NCBI GenBank assembly: GCA_014360565.1
Contig: JACIXH010000001.1
Coordinates: forward strand, 62,001 to 126,000
Direction of reading: 5' to 3'
Source of the DNA: Nocardia sp.
GTDB taxonomy: Bacteria; Actinomycetota; Actinomycetes; Mycobacteriales; Mycobacteriaceae
DNA: 64,000 nucleotides
The translations under genes were made by a program, and so were the position numbers. Positions 33,930 to 42,764 of this stretch are shown here, in pieces (position 1 is the first letter of the stretch; the number at the start of each line of letters is the position of its first letter). Under the pieces are notes generated by a model. It had not been told where the DNA came from, searched no databases, and was given only the letters and a program-made list of their open reading frames with translations.

Positions 33930-35660
33930 TCATCGCGGATTCACCGACCCACCGGAGGTGTGGCCGAGGTTGTCGAAGCGGCGGTTGGTGTTGTGGATAT
34001 CGGAGTCGCGTTCGGTGGGGGTGAACACCATCCGAAACGGAATGCCGGGCTCGTCGGCTTCACCGGTCTTGAGCAGGTAACACCCTGTGCCCGGCGGTAT
34101 TTCACGTCGGGTGGCATCGAGGTCGTCGTCGCTGGGTGGGCGCGGCGCCGCCCAGGAGGTGACCAACAATTTCTCGGTGTCGGTCATCCCGGCCACCGCG
34201 GCGATGCGGTTGGCTTCTTCGGGACCGACCGGGCCGATGATCTTCGCGCGGGCGCGTTCGAAGAACCCGAGCGCTTTCGCTTGGGCGGCTGGCGAATCGA
34301 AGGCGGCGAGGTCTTTGATGGTGTGGGAACACATGATCAGCCCGGTGGCCAAGGGCCGGTTGAGTCGGGTCAGCGCGTCGACGCGGTCGACCATGAATTC
34401 ACCGACGCCGAGCACACGCCAGATCTCGTCCATCACGACCTCGAACGTCCGTGCCGGGGCCAGGCCCGCGTCGGCGAGGGCGTGAGCGGCGGCGACCGCA
34501 CCGAACCCGTCCGACCAGCACGTCATCAGCACGGCTGCCAGCAGTTTGGTGTCGCCTTCGGGGATGCGGGAGATGTCGATGCAGATCGCGGGACTCGACA
34601 GATCCAACCGGGTCGAGGTGGGTCCGTTGAAGATCGCTCCGAACGGGCCTTCGACCAGGGCGCGCATCGACCGGCGCAGCGTTTTCGTCGCGGCGCGGTA
34701 GGAGATGTCGTCGTCTTCTTCGGCGAACGCGCGCAGCCGCTCGCCTCCTGCCGAGATCACTGCGAGCAGGTTCTCCAGCAATGGCGGCTTCTGGTGGGTG
34801 AAACCACCGGTTGGGCTGTAGAGCTCCCGTAAACCAGCGGCGAGCAGGACTTCCTCGTAGTCTGCGACCCGAGCGCCGCGCACCAACTCGATCAGCCCGG
34901 CAACGATGTTGATCTGCCCAGCTTCGACCCGCGCCACAACCTGGCGACGCTGATCAGCATCGGACAGCTCGGCGATGACAGCGCCCAGGGCGCCGACATC
35001 GAGGGGGTTGATGGTTCCGTGACCGTAGCCGACGTCGACGACCTGCCCACCGAGGCGCTCGACCAGGTCGCGGTATTCGCCTTTGGTGTCGCCCATGCAC
35101 AGCACGGTCTCCCCCGCCGCGACAGCACCCGCGACGATGCGTCGGATCAGCGAGGACTTGCCGAAGCCGTTCAGTGCCAGCACGAACGCGATCGGCGCGG
35201 TGATGAACCCGCGCAGAAACCACGACATGGGATCGAAATGCACCGGGGCGCCGGTGATGTAGTGACTGCCCACCGGCACACCCGCGGTCGGGGCGCTCGC
35301 CCCGACGCAGAACGGCCACAACCCAGCCACCTGCACCGTCGTCGCACGCCACTCCGGTGTGCGTGGCACCACCGACGCCCGGCCACCGCCCGCGCCGGCG
35401 TAGCCCCGGTCGGTCAACACCGGTGCGATCAGATCGAACCCGTCACCGGCGGTGCCGTCGCGGCGCCGTGACGCGGTCGCGCGTCTGTGATCGTCGCTGG
35501 AGAGCATCATGCGTGCCCGCCATCCCCGCAGGCCTCCGCTGCGCACGGCTGTCATCTCGACTTCAGCGCGGCGGGCGCTGCTCAGGACACTGATGCCCTC
35601 GAAGAGTTCGGTCTTCGCGGGCTTGTCTCGACGAGGGGAACCTCCCGGGTACCGGTTCAT
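33930..35660 (-). CDS. VirB4-like conjugation ATPase
   Basis: A 576-residue cytoplasmic protein, ATG at 35660 overlapping the SCO6880-like stop (ATGA). Residues 1-110 are basic and poorly conserved. The ATPase core has Walker A in LNGFGKSSL (162-170) after a GAPVHFDP lead-in, a CMGDTKGEYRDLV motif, an AICIDISRIP strand, Walker B FEVVMDEIWRV and an LIMCSHTIKDL sensor motif. The set is that of VirB4/TraE ATPases that energise type IV secretion. The N-terminal VirB4 portion seems to be supplied by the neighbouring SCO6880-like gene, as in other actinobacterial systems. Confidence 0.85.
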   Translation of the reverse strand: MNRYPGGSPRRDKPAKTELFEGISVLSSARRAEVEMTAVRSGGLRGWRARMMLSSDDHRRATASRRRDGTAGDGFDLIAPVLTDRGYAGAGGGRASVVPRTPEWRATTVQVAGLWPFCVGASAPTAGVPVGSHYITGAPVHFDPMSWFLRGFITAPIAFVLALNGFGKSSLIRRIVAGAVAAGETVLCMGDTKGEYRDLVERLGGQVVDVGYGHGTINPLDVGALGAVIAELSDADQRRQVVARVEAGQINIVAGLIELVRGARVADYEEVLLAAGLRELYSPTGGFTHQKPPLLENLLAVISAGGERLRAFAEEDDDISYRAATKTLRRSMRALVEGPFGAIFNGPTSTRLDLSSPAICIDISRIPEGDTKLLAAVLMTCWSDGFGAVAAAHALADAGLAPARTFEVVMDEIWRVLGVGEFMVDRVDALTRLNRPLATGLIMCSHTIKDLAAFDSPAAQAKALGFFERARAKIIGPVGPEEANRIAAVAGMTDTEKLLVTSWAAPRPPSDDDLDATRREIPPGTGCYLLKTGEADEPGIPFRMVFTPTERDSDIHNTNRRFDNLGHTSGGSVNPR

Positions 35661-37129
35661 CCCGAGACCCGCTCGGAAATGGAGGCGTGTTCGGGCAAGA
35701 TCAACCCGATCCCGAGCGAGGCAGCGAATCCGGCGGCCTGGTAGCCGTAGCAGCGGCGCACCGTCAAACGCGACGCCGCCGCCATTCCTTTGACCGAGGC
35801 CTCGATTCCGGGCAGGTCAGCGTCGAGGTGATCGGTCACCGTCACCAACACCCCGAACCGGGTCAACCCAGCCCCGCGCGCTTGCTCCTCCCGCGCGGCC
35901 GAGGTATTACCGACCCGGATCCGCGCCGCCGCCGACGAAATCCCCCGCTCGGTCTGCTCGGCGGCAACAGCGTCGCGGAAGTCCGAATCCACCAACGACG
36001 TCGCTTCCGCAGCTGAATGCAAGCGGTAGACGATCGCGACCCGTTTGCGAGGCAGGTCCGGGCGCGGACGCAACAGCTCTTCGAGGACGGTTTCCATCAC
36101 CGCCCCGCGGGGTGCACCATCCATTTCCCAGGTGATCGAGCGGGCGCCGTCGTGGACGTAGTGATCCCAGCGATCGTGGTGGGCGAGCGGGCCGACCGAG
36201 TCCCACGACTGCGACTGAACGATCTGAGCTCCTGCAGCTTCGACGTCACGTTGGGAAGCGAGATCGAATCGGCTCCGGACCAACCCGAGCACCTCCCACG
36301 CGTGCAGGGGCGTGGCGGGCAAGCCGGCGCGGGCGAGCTGAGACAGCACCGATTGCAGTCGTTGCCCGATCTCGCGGGCCTGCTCCGCCTGGTCACGGCG
36401 GATGCGGCCTTTGCCGATCGCCCGGTAGGTGATCGCGATACGAGCCTCGATCCGCACCCCGACCCCGCCGCTGTCGGCGGCGGCTTCCTTCATCACCGCT
36501 GTGGCGAAGTCAGGGGCGTTCGGGCGGATCAGCCGGGTGACTTCCCGGGTTTGCTTCAACCGGGTCTCGACGGTGTTGTCCAGCACCGCGGTCACCGCGA
36601 CGACTTCTCCGCCACGGCTCTGCGAAGCCAGGAATTGGCCGAATCCATCGACCCAGGAATCGATTTGGGCCTGGTCGACGAGTTCCTTACCGCGCGGGAT
36701 CACCCGCACGATCACCGTGTAGTGATCGCTACGCCGGATATGCAGCATCGCGAACCGCTTCCCACCCGGGGTCTCGTACTCGGTCAGGCGTGAATCAGCC
36801 AACAGCCCAGGCAATTTCGCCAGCCCTGGTAGCCGGGAGAACCGCCCGGACCGGTAGGTCAGCTCGCCGCGAGAACGAGCGCGGGCGAACTGGACCCGAA
36901 GCAGCAACAGTTCCCACCCGGTGCGCCCGTTGCGCGTCACCGCCAGCGGCACGAACACCACCGCCGCACCGAGCAGGACGGCCCCGGCGAATTCCAGGGA
37001 ACGGGTGATCATGAACGACACCATCACCGTGATGACCAAGCCGAGCCCGAGGAGCGAAACCCCCCACGTCAGACCGAAGAACCCGGCCGAGCGAGGCTGT
37101 TCCCAGCGCCCATACATCCGTGTGCTCAT
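35657..37129 (-). CDS. SCO6880-family conjugation protein
   Basis: A 490-residue protein. Two membrane helices near the N-terminus (about residues 18-40 and 46-66, PrgI/TcpE-like) are followed by a large soluble domain. GRFSRLPGLAKLPGLLADSRL, then ITWEMDGAPRGAVMETVLEELLRP and RCYGYQAAGFAASLGIGLILPEH are characteristic of the actinobacterial SCO6880 family found next to VirB4-type ATPases. It is thought to act with VirB4 at the inner membrane. The ATG at 37129 overlaps the VirB6-like stop and its own stop overlaps the VirB4 start, so the three are coupled. Confidence 0.85.
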   Translation of the reverse strand: MSTRMYGRWEQPRSAGFFGLTWGVSLLGLGLVITVMVSFMITRSLEFAGAVLLGAAVVFVPLAVTRNGRTGWELLLLRVQFARARSRGELTYRSGRFSRLPGLAKLPGLLADSRLTEYETPGGKRFAMLHIRRSDHYTVIVRVIPRGKELVDQAQIDSWVDGFGQFLASQSRGGEVVAVTAVLDNTVETRLKQTREVTRLIRPNAPDFATAVMKEAAADSGGVGVRIEARIAITYRAIGKGRIRRDQAEQAREIGQRLQSVLSQLARAGLPATPLHAWEVLGLVRSRFDLASQRDVEAAGAQIVQSQSWDSVGPLAHHDRWDHYVHDGARSITWEMDGAPRGAVMETVLEELLRPRPDLPRKRVAIVYRLHSAAEATSLVDSDFRDAVAAEQTERGISSAAARIRVGNTSAAREEQARGAGLTRFGVLVTVTDHLDADLPGIEASVKGMAAASRLTVRRCYGYQAAGFAASLGIGLILPEHASISERVSG

Positions 37130-38544
37130 CGCCGGACCTCCCCGGGACCGAGCGCATCCGGATCCATCGGCGACGACTCCGGAATCGAGCTTTGAGCTGC
37201 CGCCGAGATACCTTGCAATGCGCCGACGGTGAGTTGGGCGCCCAACATCGCCGCACCCGCAGGGCCTGCCCCCATCGCACCCGCAGCGGCCGCACCACTC
37301 GAACCACCGGCACCCGCTGCAGAAGCCCCACCAGCGCGCGCGCCACCCCCCACCGCACCTGCTGACATAGATCCGCCGCCACCTGGCGCGGAGCCTGTCC
37401 CACCAGACGTCGTTCCCGAACTCGCTGCCATCGGCCGCGCCCCACCAGCACCACTCGGCCCAGACGGCGTTGAACCTGCCCGGCTCGATGATCCGGCCGA
37501 TGAACCAGAATTTTCAGCCTCGGACATCTTTCTGGCCTGCGATCCGCCGCTGCCGACAGCCGACATCGCGATGCCGGCGCCAGCGCCGGCCAACGCTGAT
37601 GCCGCTCCGCCTCCGCCACCGAGCGTGGCCACTGCCGGTGCGATCAAGCGGATCAGCGCAGGGAGCACGATCACGCTCATCACCATCAAGATCACTCCCA
37701 GCAAGATCATCTGGGGATCTGGCTCGTCGCCACTACCGGTGACCGTGAACGCGATCGCATAGACCAACGCCCCCACCGGCTTCCACAGCACGAACGCCAG
37801 CGACCACGCCACCAACCGCTTGTAGGCTTGCGAACCGGGCCCGGTCCCCGACGCCGCTGCCGCCATCGGAATCACCGCAACAACCACAACCAGCAGGGCT
37901 TGTCGAACGACCAGCATGACGAGCTGAACCAACATACTGATCAAGCCGAGCACGGTGAGAACGAGCAGGATTCCGGGGCCGAGGTTGACCGTGATCCGTT
38001 GATCGGCGATGCGCCCGACAGCGGTATCGAGGTCACCGCGAGCGGCGTCGAAGACGACCCAGTCTGCGAATTCGTCGCCAGCCGTCGTCGCGACGGTGAT
38101 CAACACGCCGAAGGTCATTGCGCCGAACGTCGCTCGCGCCAACATCAGGAAGCTCTCCTGAGCTTCCCCCGCTGCGGCACCACGCTTGGCTAAAGCCAGC
38201 CGCGCGGCCGCGAATATGATCCCGGCTGTCAGCAGCACCACTTGTAGACCGCTGGTGTACTCGCGGATCTGGGCGAGTACCGGGGCGGGCTGTCCCTGGG
38301 AGGTGGTTAGCTCCGGCGACGGAAACGTCGTCCACCACGCCATTACCATCCGCAGCGCAGAAACGAGACTCTCGACGAGATCGGCGACAATGCTGTCGAT
38401 TACCGAATCGCCCGCTGCGTTTACAGCGGCGCTGCCGAGCTGACATACCTCCTTCACTCCGGGTAGTGCTACACACGCAATATCGGGAAGCTCAGCGCGG
38501 ACACCCCCTCCTGTCGGCGTAGGCAAAGCGAGAACCCTGGTCAT
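37126..38544 (-). CDS. VirB6-like polytopic membrane protein
   Basis: A 472-residue protein, ATG at 38544 in the overlap with the preceding gene. At least six membrane segments are seen between about residues 75 and 300 (for example LQVVLLTAGIIFAAARLALA, LLVLTVLGLISMLVQLVMLV, MILLGVILMVMSVIVLPALI). The remaining 170 residues are extreme low complexity (Gly, Ala, Ser). The layout matches VirB6/TrbL/TcpH channel proteins, whose hydrophobic core forms part of the inner-membrane pore. Coupling to SCO6880-like and VirB4-like genes supports the call. Confidence 0.8.
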   Translation of the reverse strand: MTRVLALPTPTGGGVRAELPDIACVALPGVKEVCQLGSAAVNAAGDSVIDSIVADLVESLVSALRMVMAWWTTFPSPELTTSQGQPAPVLAQIREYTSGLQVVLLTAGIIFAAARLALAKRGAAAGEAQESFLMLARATFGAMTFGVLITVATTAGDEFADWVVFDAARGDLDTAVGRIADQRITVNLGPGILLVLTVLGLISMLVQLVMLVVRQALLVVVVAVIPMAAAASGTGPGSQAYKRLVAWSLAFVLWKPVGALVYAIAFTVTGSGDEPDPQMILLGVILMVMSVIVLPALIRLIAPAVATLGGGGGAASALAGAGAGIAMSAVGSGGSQARKMSEAENSGSSAGSSSRAGSTPSGPSGAGGARPMAASSGTTSGGTGSAPGGGGSMSAGAVGGGARAGGASAAGAGGSSGAAAAGAMGAGPAGAAMLGAQLTVGALQGISAAAQSSIPESSPMDPDALGPGEVRR

Positions 38545-39338
38545 CGCTGATCCCATTTCCCGAATCCCGCCGTTGACAAGGTGGGGGTGGCGGGGCGCCA
38601 GAGACTTGCGGGGTCGTCGGGGACGCGGATGCGCCAATCGCCCTCGACCCAGACCATGGGCCAGGTCGCGATCGCGTAACCACTCGTAGAACGGACCGCG
38701 AGCTGAACCACGGCCAGGTCCTCGCGGTAGCCCGGCTGGACCCGTACCCCTTCGGGGACGGTGACGTAGCGTGCCATGTTCGGGTCGCTGGTGCGAGAGC
38801 GGGCGAACTGGTCGATCAACGTATCGCCGCCGCCGTAAAAGCGGTCCCGAACTACCTTTCGCCAGATCGGGTCCGGCGCGGTGTAAACCCGCCCAATCGC
38901 GTCCATCGCCGCCAACGCAGCACCTTGCGGCGTGCGGGCGAACCCCGCTGCCACACCGGCGTCGATGCGTGCAGGGCCGTCGCTGCCCGAGACCGGCACT
39001 GCCGCGCCGTCCCAGATCCGCTGCCACTGCAATCGAGCCGGTGCCGCGGTCAGGAAATCCGATCGCGTCGGCTCGGTCCGATCCTGGGCGGTTTGCGGCA
39101 ACGCCGTACCGGATTCTTCAGCCGGGACTTCGAGACGGTTGCCGAACATGTCGACCGTTGGCGGGCGCACAGCTGCCGGTGTCGTCGGTGGCGTGACGGT
39201 CGTCGTAGGTTGTCCGCTGTGTGCGGGGGGTTGGGCGGTGTCGGCTTGGTCGCCACTGGTGACGGTTAGGACGAACACGACGATCACCACAGCGGCGATG
39301 ATGCTGAGCAAAATGAGCAGGGTTCGAGTCGAACGCAT
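38541..39338 (-). CDS. Membrane-anchored extracytoplasmic transfer protein
   Basis: A 265-residue protein, ATG at 39338 with GAGGA nine bases upstream. One N-terminal membrane helix (residues 7-28) is followed by a Pro/Thr linker and a folded domain. Its key motif is LQWQRIWDGAAVPVS, then GPARIDAGVAAGFARTPQGA and a late TWPMVWVEGDWRIRVPDD. The next gene shares the G-P-x-x-I-x-x-G-x-A-x-x-F-x-R-x-P-x-G-A-A-L-A-A pattern, so the two are paralogues. Similar proteins are standard in actinobacterial T4SS loci near VirB6. A VirB8-like scaffold role is likely but unproven. Confidence 0.7.
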   Translation of the reverse strand: MRSTRTLLILLSIIAAVVIVVFVLTVTSGDQADTAQPPAHSGQPTTTVTPPTTPAAVRPPTVDMFGNRLEVPAEESGTALPQTAQDRTEPTRSDFLTAAPARLQWQRIWDGAAVPVSGSDGPARIDAGVAAGFARTPQGAALAAMDAIGRVYTAPDPIWRKVVRDRFYGGGDTLIDQFARSRTSDPNMARYVTVPEGVRVQPGYREDLAVVQLAVRSTSGYAIATWPMVWVEGDWRIRVPDDPASLWRPATPTLSTAGFGKWDQR

Positions 39339-39350
39339 CAGAACTAGTCC

Positions 39351-39995
39351 TCACGGTTTCGGCAGGGCGACGATGTCGTTGGGCACCGAATCCACTGCGG
39401 TGACCGGGCTTTCGGTCACGGCGTCGGGCAGTCGCAGTCGCCACCCGTCGGTGGCCCAGATGACGGTGGCGGTGTTGCGGGTGATCGAGCGGTCCGGATA
39501 GGTGGAGTAGGTCTGAACCTGTGCTTCGGTGTCGGTGTAGGCCCGGACGAGGTAGCCGAGGATGCGCGGCGCCATGTCGGTGGCGGGGGTGGTGATCGAG
39601 ATCTGGGCGCGAGCTGTCGCCCAGGTGTCGCGGCCTCGGCCGGGGGCGATCATGCTTTGCCCGACCGAGGCCCATTGGCCGTCCGGTGCGACCGACATCC
39701 GCACGGTCGCGTGGATCGCGGCCAGTGCGGCACCGACCGGAGACCGGTCGAAGTCCGAGGCGATCGCACCCTCGATCACGCGGGGGCCTTGCGCTGCGAC
39801 AGGCAGGTCGATGCCCTGGTAGGTTCGCCAGCTCAGGCCTTTGGGGATCAGCTGCGTAACGTCGGTGGAGGCTGGGACGCGCTGGTCCTCGCCGGAGTCG
39901 GTGTCACCACAGCCCGTGGCGGCGATGGTCGCTATGGCAAGCACGATCCACACGGTGATCGTCCGACGGCCGCGTATCGAAAGCTTTTGTGGCAT
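39351..39995 (-). CDS. Lipoprotein paralogue of the preceding transfer protein
   Basis: A 214-residue protein with a lipoprotein signal (basic start, VWIVLAIATIA, lipobox AATGC with Cys at about residue 29). The mature part has LSWRTYQGIDLPVA, then GPRVIEGAIASDFDRSPVGA and ATVIWATDGWRLRLPD, the same order of motifs as in the gene at 38541. It should be tethered to the outer face of the membrane. Its TGA runs into a GAGGAC that serves as ribosome binding site for the next gene. Confidence 0.7.
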   Translation of the reverse strand: MPQKLSIRGRRTITVWIVLAIATIAATGCGDTDSGEDQRVPASTDVTQLIPKGLSWRTYQGIDLPVAAQGPRVIEGAIASDFDRSPVGAALAAIHATVRMSVAPDGQWASVGQSMIAPGRGRDTWATARAQISITTPATDMAPRILGYLVRAYTDTEAQVQTYSTYPDRSITRNTATVIWATDGWRLRLPDAVTESPVTAVDSVPNDIVALPKP

Positions 39996-40011
39996 AGGGA
40001 TGTCCTGTGTT

Positions 40012-40242
40012 TCATGTAGGGAGGATGGCGATGGCCAGGGCGCTGGCTGAGCCGAGGAGTGCGGCGGCAGCGAGGGATCCGATGAAGCCTTCGATCGCTT
40101 CTTCGCGGTAGATCCGGAGGGCGAGTTGGCCGCCGACGAAGGTCGCGCGAGCTACGCACAGCAGCAGCACGAACCAGGCCAGCCAATTCACCAGCTGTGT
40201 CAGCGGTGCCAGCACCTGCGCGGGCAGCGGTTCGGCGATCAC
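40012..40242 (-). CDS. Small two-helix membrane protein (VirB2-like)
   Basis: A 76-residue protein started at the GTG at 40242, overlapping the hydrolase stop (GTGA). Two membrane segments, LVNWLAWFVLLLCVARATFVGG and a Gly/Ala-rich C-terminal helix, with a short charged loop (ALRIYREEAIEG). Layout agrees with the VirB2-like proteins at 7697 and 41107, and the W-x-x-x-L-x-x-x-A-x-x-x-x-GG pattern is shared. A pilin or small channel subunit is the likely role. Confidence 0.65.
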   Translation of the reverse strand: MIAEPLPAQVLAPLTQLVNWLAWFVLLLCVARATFVGGQLALRIYREEAIEGFIGSLAAAALLGSASALAIAILPT

Positions 40243-41105
40243 CAGCCGCCCCCGAACCGGTCGGCGTCGTGGGCCGCGCGGATCGCGGATGACACCGCGG
40301 CGGCGGGCAGCCAGGGAAAGGTGCGGGCAAGGTCATGGCCTCCGGCGCGCAAGCTGCTCATTTCGGCCCACACCGTCTCGGCGAGTTCCTTGACGCGCTC
40401 GTAGTCCGCCACCGGGTCCGCTCGTCCGGCCACGATCCAGGTCGGTGTTGCGCGCAAGAGGTCTTCGACCACTGCCAGATCGGCCCCGCATCGCCGATAC
40501 GCGCGCAGTGTGTGGCGGGCGGACTCGATCTCGGCCTCGGTGTGAAGGCCCCGCTCACCCAGCGCCGTGGAAAGGTCGTGGATGAGACGGGCACCTGCTT
40601 GGCGGGCTACCCCTGTCGGGTGCGTGGTCAGTGCCCCATCGTGATCGGGTAGTTCGGTGACCGGTCCGATCGCGACGATCGCAGCGACGCGGCGGGTCTG
40701 GTCGCGTCGGTGGTGGTAGAGCCATTCCTGCGCCACGATCGTTGCCAGGGAATGCACCACCAACACGACGTGGCTTCCCGCGTGGGAGATCACCGTGTTC
40801 AGGTCCTCGACCAGTTGGGCCATCCCCGCCCGGCCCGGAGCAAGCGGTAGGTCGTTGCCGTGGCCACGCTGGTCGTAGACCAATTGCGCGGTGTCTGCGC
40901 TGAAGTGTCTGTCGACCACCGTGATCATGGGTGAGAAATGCGCTGCGCTGGCCAGTGGTCCGGGCAGGTAGACGACGGTCAGGGTGACGTCCGCTTCCCC
41001 GAAACGAGTGGCCGTCAACGCTGTGCCATCAGCCGCGGTGATGGTTACGGCACGCGAGTGTATTGCGCTGTCGTGGGTTTCGTGGCTGGGCTGAGGTGCC
41101 TGCAT
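40239..41105 (-). CDS. Alpha/beta-hydrolase fold protein
   Basis: A 288-residue protein with the alpha/beta hydrolase order: VVYLPGPLAS (oxyanion side), QLVYDQRGHGND, the elbow LVVHSLATIVA with Ser119, AGRADPV with the likely acid and AGGHDLA with the likely His. The elbow glycines of G-x-S-x-G are both replaced (V-H-S-L-A), which is unusual. No signal peptide, so it is cytoplasmic unlike the cutinase-like proteins nearby. It lies between two VirB2-like genes and overlaps one by four bases. The substrate is unknown; it may act on lipids or be a non-enzymatic fold. Confidence 0.75.
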   Translation of the reverse strand: MQAPQPSHETHDSAIHSRAVTITAADGTALTATRFGEADVTLTVVYLPGPLASAAHFSPMITVVDRHFSADTAQLVYDQRGHGNDLPLAPGRAGMAQLVEDLNTVISHAGSHVVLVVHSLATIVAQEWLYHHRRDQTRRVAAIVAIGPVTELPDHDGALTTHPTGVARQAGARLIHDLSTALGERGLHTEAEIESARHTLRAYRRCGADLAVVEDLLRATPTWIVAGRADPVADYERVKELAETVWAEMSSLRAGGHDLARTFPWLPAAAVSSAIRAAHDADRFGGGW

Positions 41106-41106
41106 G

Positions 41107-41403
41107 TCAGGAGCCTCCGGTGACGGCGGCGTTCATGATGGCGCCGGCGGAGGTGGCGATGATGCCGCCGACCATGGCCGCGAACACGATCTTGGGGGAT
41201 TCGACCGCGCCGCCGTGCCAGCGCTCCCAGCCGAACTTGCCACCGGCATAGATCAGGGCTGCGACCCCGGCCAAGATGACCAGCCACGACAAGTAGCCCA
41301 CCAGATTGGTCAGTTTGTCTCCGCCCGGCGGGATAGTGGGGTTTACCTTGATCTCTTGGGCCAGCACAGACACGCTGTCACCCACCACGGATAGAACGGA
41401 CAT
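41107..41403 (-). CDS. VirB2-like small two-helix membrane protein
   Basis: A 98-residue protein, ATG at 41403 with GGAGAG upstream. Two membrane helices: LVGYLSWLVILAGVAALIYA and IVFAAMVGGIIATSAGAI. It is the paralogue of the 94-residue protein at 7697-7981 (shared YAGGKFGWERW, ESPK, MNA). Such small hydrophobic proteins next to VirB4/VirB6 are probable pilins. A cleavable N-terminus is not obvious. Confidence 0.72.
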   Translation of the reverse strand: MSVLSVVGDSVSVLAQEIKVNPTIPPGGDKLTNLVGYLSWLVILAGVAALIYAGGKFGWERWHGGAVESPKIVFAAMVGGIIATSAGAIMNAAVTGGS

Positions 41404-41405
41404 GG

Positions 41406-42056
41406 TTATCTCTCCGAATCCTGTTGGTCGATAAGGTTTTTCGCTGCCCGCGCGAGGGCGTCGATGAGCTCGCTGCCGACGTGATGAACATCGAGGGGCA
41501 CTGCCTGGGTCAGGCGTGCGCGCCGTCGCGGGACGGGGTCGAACGGGGTGAACTCGGCGAGCTCGGCCAGTTCGCGTTCGATGAGCTCGTCGTGCCAACC
41601 GATGTCCCACACGTGTTCGACCAGGTCCTCCACCACGGCGCGATAACGGCGTACCGAGGCCGGGACTCGCCCCGGGCGGGCGGCACTGAGCACGACACCG
41701 ACGATCTCGACACCGTCAGGAGCGGTACCGACATGCCACTCGCGTAGTCGATCTGCACACGCGACCAGCCCCGGCAGACACAGCCGCGCCGCCACGACGA
41801 CCCGCTGCGTCGTCTGCACCGACCCAGGCCAGGCCTGCCCACAGTCCGCCGCTGGCGCCCACCACCGAGCGAGCGTCGAGGTGCCGGCTCCGCCGTGGGC
41901 GCCGACAATCGCGACCACCGGTGGATGCGCTCGGGTCGTCGGCAGGGGCTCGGTGCGGATGCTAGCGACGCGATCTGGAGGGCTCACCGTGGCCGGATCC
42001 AGACGGCGACCGCCGATCCCGGCGAGGGGGTGCTGGCGGAAGGTCAAGGCATGCAT
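41406..42056 (-). CDS. ParA/MinD-like P-loop protein with degenerate Walker A
   Basis: A 216-residue protein, ATG at 42056 in a TGATG overlap. VVAIVGAHGGAGTSTLARWW (about residues 47-66) follows the deviant Walker A of ParA/MinD ATPases but has Thr where the catalytic Lys should be (GAGTST rather than GxGKST). Later RVVVAARLCLPGLVAC and VEIVGVVLSAARPGRVP match switch-like strands. It resembles the DUF6668 family, which accompanies actinobacterial T4SS genes (tentative). Nucleotide hydrolysis is doubtful without the Lys. It may bind nucleotide or act as a scaffold. Confidence 0.65.
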   Translation of the reverse strand: MHALTFRQHPLAGIGGRRLDPATVSPPDRVASIRTEPLPTTRAHPPVVAIVGAHGGAGTSTLARWWAPAADCGQAWPGSVQTTQRVVVAARLCLPGLVACADRLREWHVGTAPDGVEIVGVVLSAARPGRVPASVRRYRAVVEDLVEHVWDIGWHDELIERELAELAEFTPFDPVPRRRARLTQAVPLDVHHVGSELIDALARAAKNLIDQQDSER

Positions 42057-42727
42057 CAGCTGCCTCGCTTCTGGATGTTGGTGATGACCAACCCGGCTGG
42101 GGCAACGCCGGATACGTTGATCACCTGCAGGTAGTCGAACCGACGCCCATCGGGATGAAGTTCCACCAGGTGGACCTCGGCGGTGTTCTGCGCGATCGAG
42201 GTGATACCGACACAGTGGGTGGTGCCGAGCGGCAGCGCGGTGATCGCGGCGGCCAGCGGTTCGTGTGCGAGCCCGGCCTGCGGACTCGTCAACCGCAGCA
42301 CTTGTTCAGCACTGCGGGTCACGTAGTAGGCGTGTTCGAACGCCGCGATCACGCCCGCGACGGTCGCGGTATCACCGGCACCGGCCGTCACGATCTGAGC
42401 GGTCACGCCTGCGCAGGCCCGCTCTGTGACAACCACGGCGGAAGAAGCTGTCAGCGGGGCCGAGGTTGTCGCGGAGGTGTCGGCCCGGTCACCGCTCCCG
42501 CCTGACATGCTCACCGCGAGGGCCGCTGCCGATCCGGAAACAACGGTCAAGACAGCGGCGCTGATCGCGACGATTCGTGAACGCTGCGCCCGCCCGCGGT
42601 TGTGCTGTCCGGGTTGGCTGTCGACGTGTTGGTCGACCCGCTGGGGCTCGTCTGAATGTGATTCTGGGCTGTTGGGGTTGTGTAGCCAAGCGGCACCATG
42701 ATGGCGGCTCAGGTCGTCGGTGGGCAT
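42056..42727 (-). CDS. Single-pass membrane protein, paralogue of the 11.1 kb gene
   Basis: A 223-residue protein started at the ATG at 42727, which has a perfect GAGGAGG eight bases upstream; a longer frame exists but runs into a structured element. Cytoplasmic N-terminus of about 50 residues, one membrane helix (RIVAISAAVLTVVSGSAAAL), then an extracytoplasmic domain with VIAAFEHAYYVTRSA and LPLGTTHC, shared with the protein at 11109-11906. The family resembles DUF8176 (tentative). Probable structural component of the channel. Confidence 0.7.
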   Translation of the reverse strand: MPTDDLSRHHGAAWLHNPNSPESHSDEPQRVDQHVDSQPGQHNRGRAQRSRIVAISAAVLTVVSGSAAALAVSMSGGSGDRADTSATTSAPLTASSAVVVTERACAGVTAQIVTAGAGDTATVAGVIAAFEHAYYVTRSAEQVLRLTSPQAGLAHEPLAAAITALPLGTTHCVGITSIAQNTAEVHLVELHPDGRRFDYLQVINVSGVAPAGLVITNIQKRGS

Positions 42728-42764
42728 GTTGTTCACCTCCTCGATCAGCTGGGTTGTGGTCGGG

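Noticed and set aside
33960-34832. Long plus-strand frame (290 codons) opposite the VirB4-like gene
   Set aside because: It is the antisense of a gene with clear ATPase motifs; the product has no recognisable fold and the composition is that of a shadow frame.
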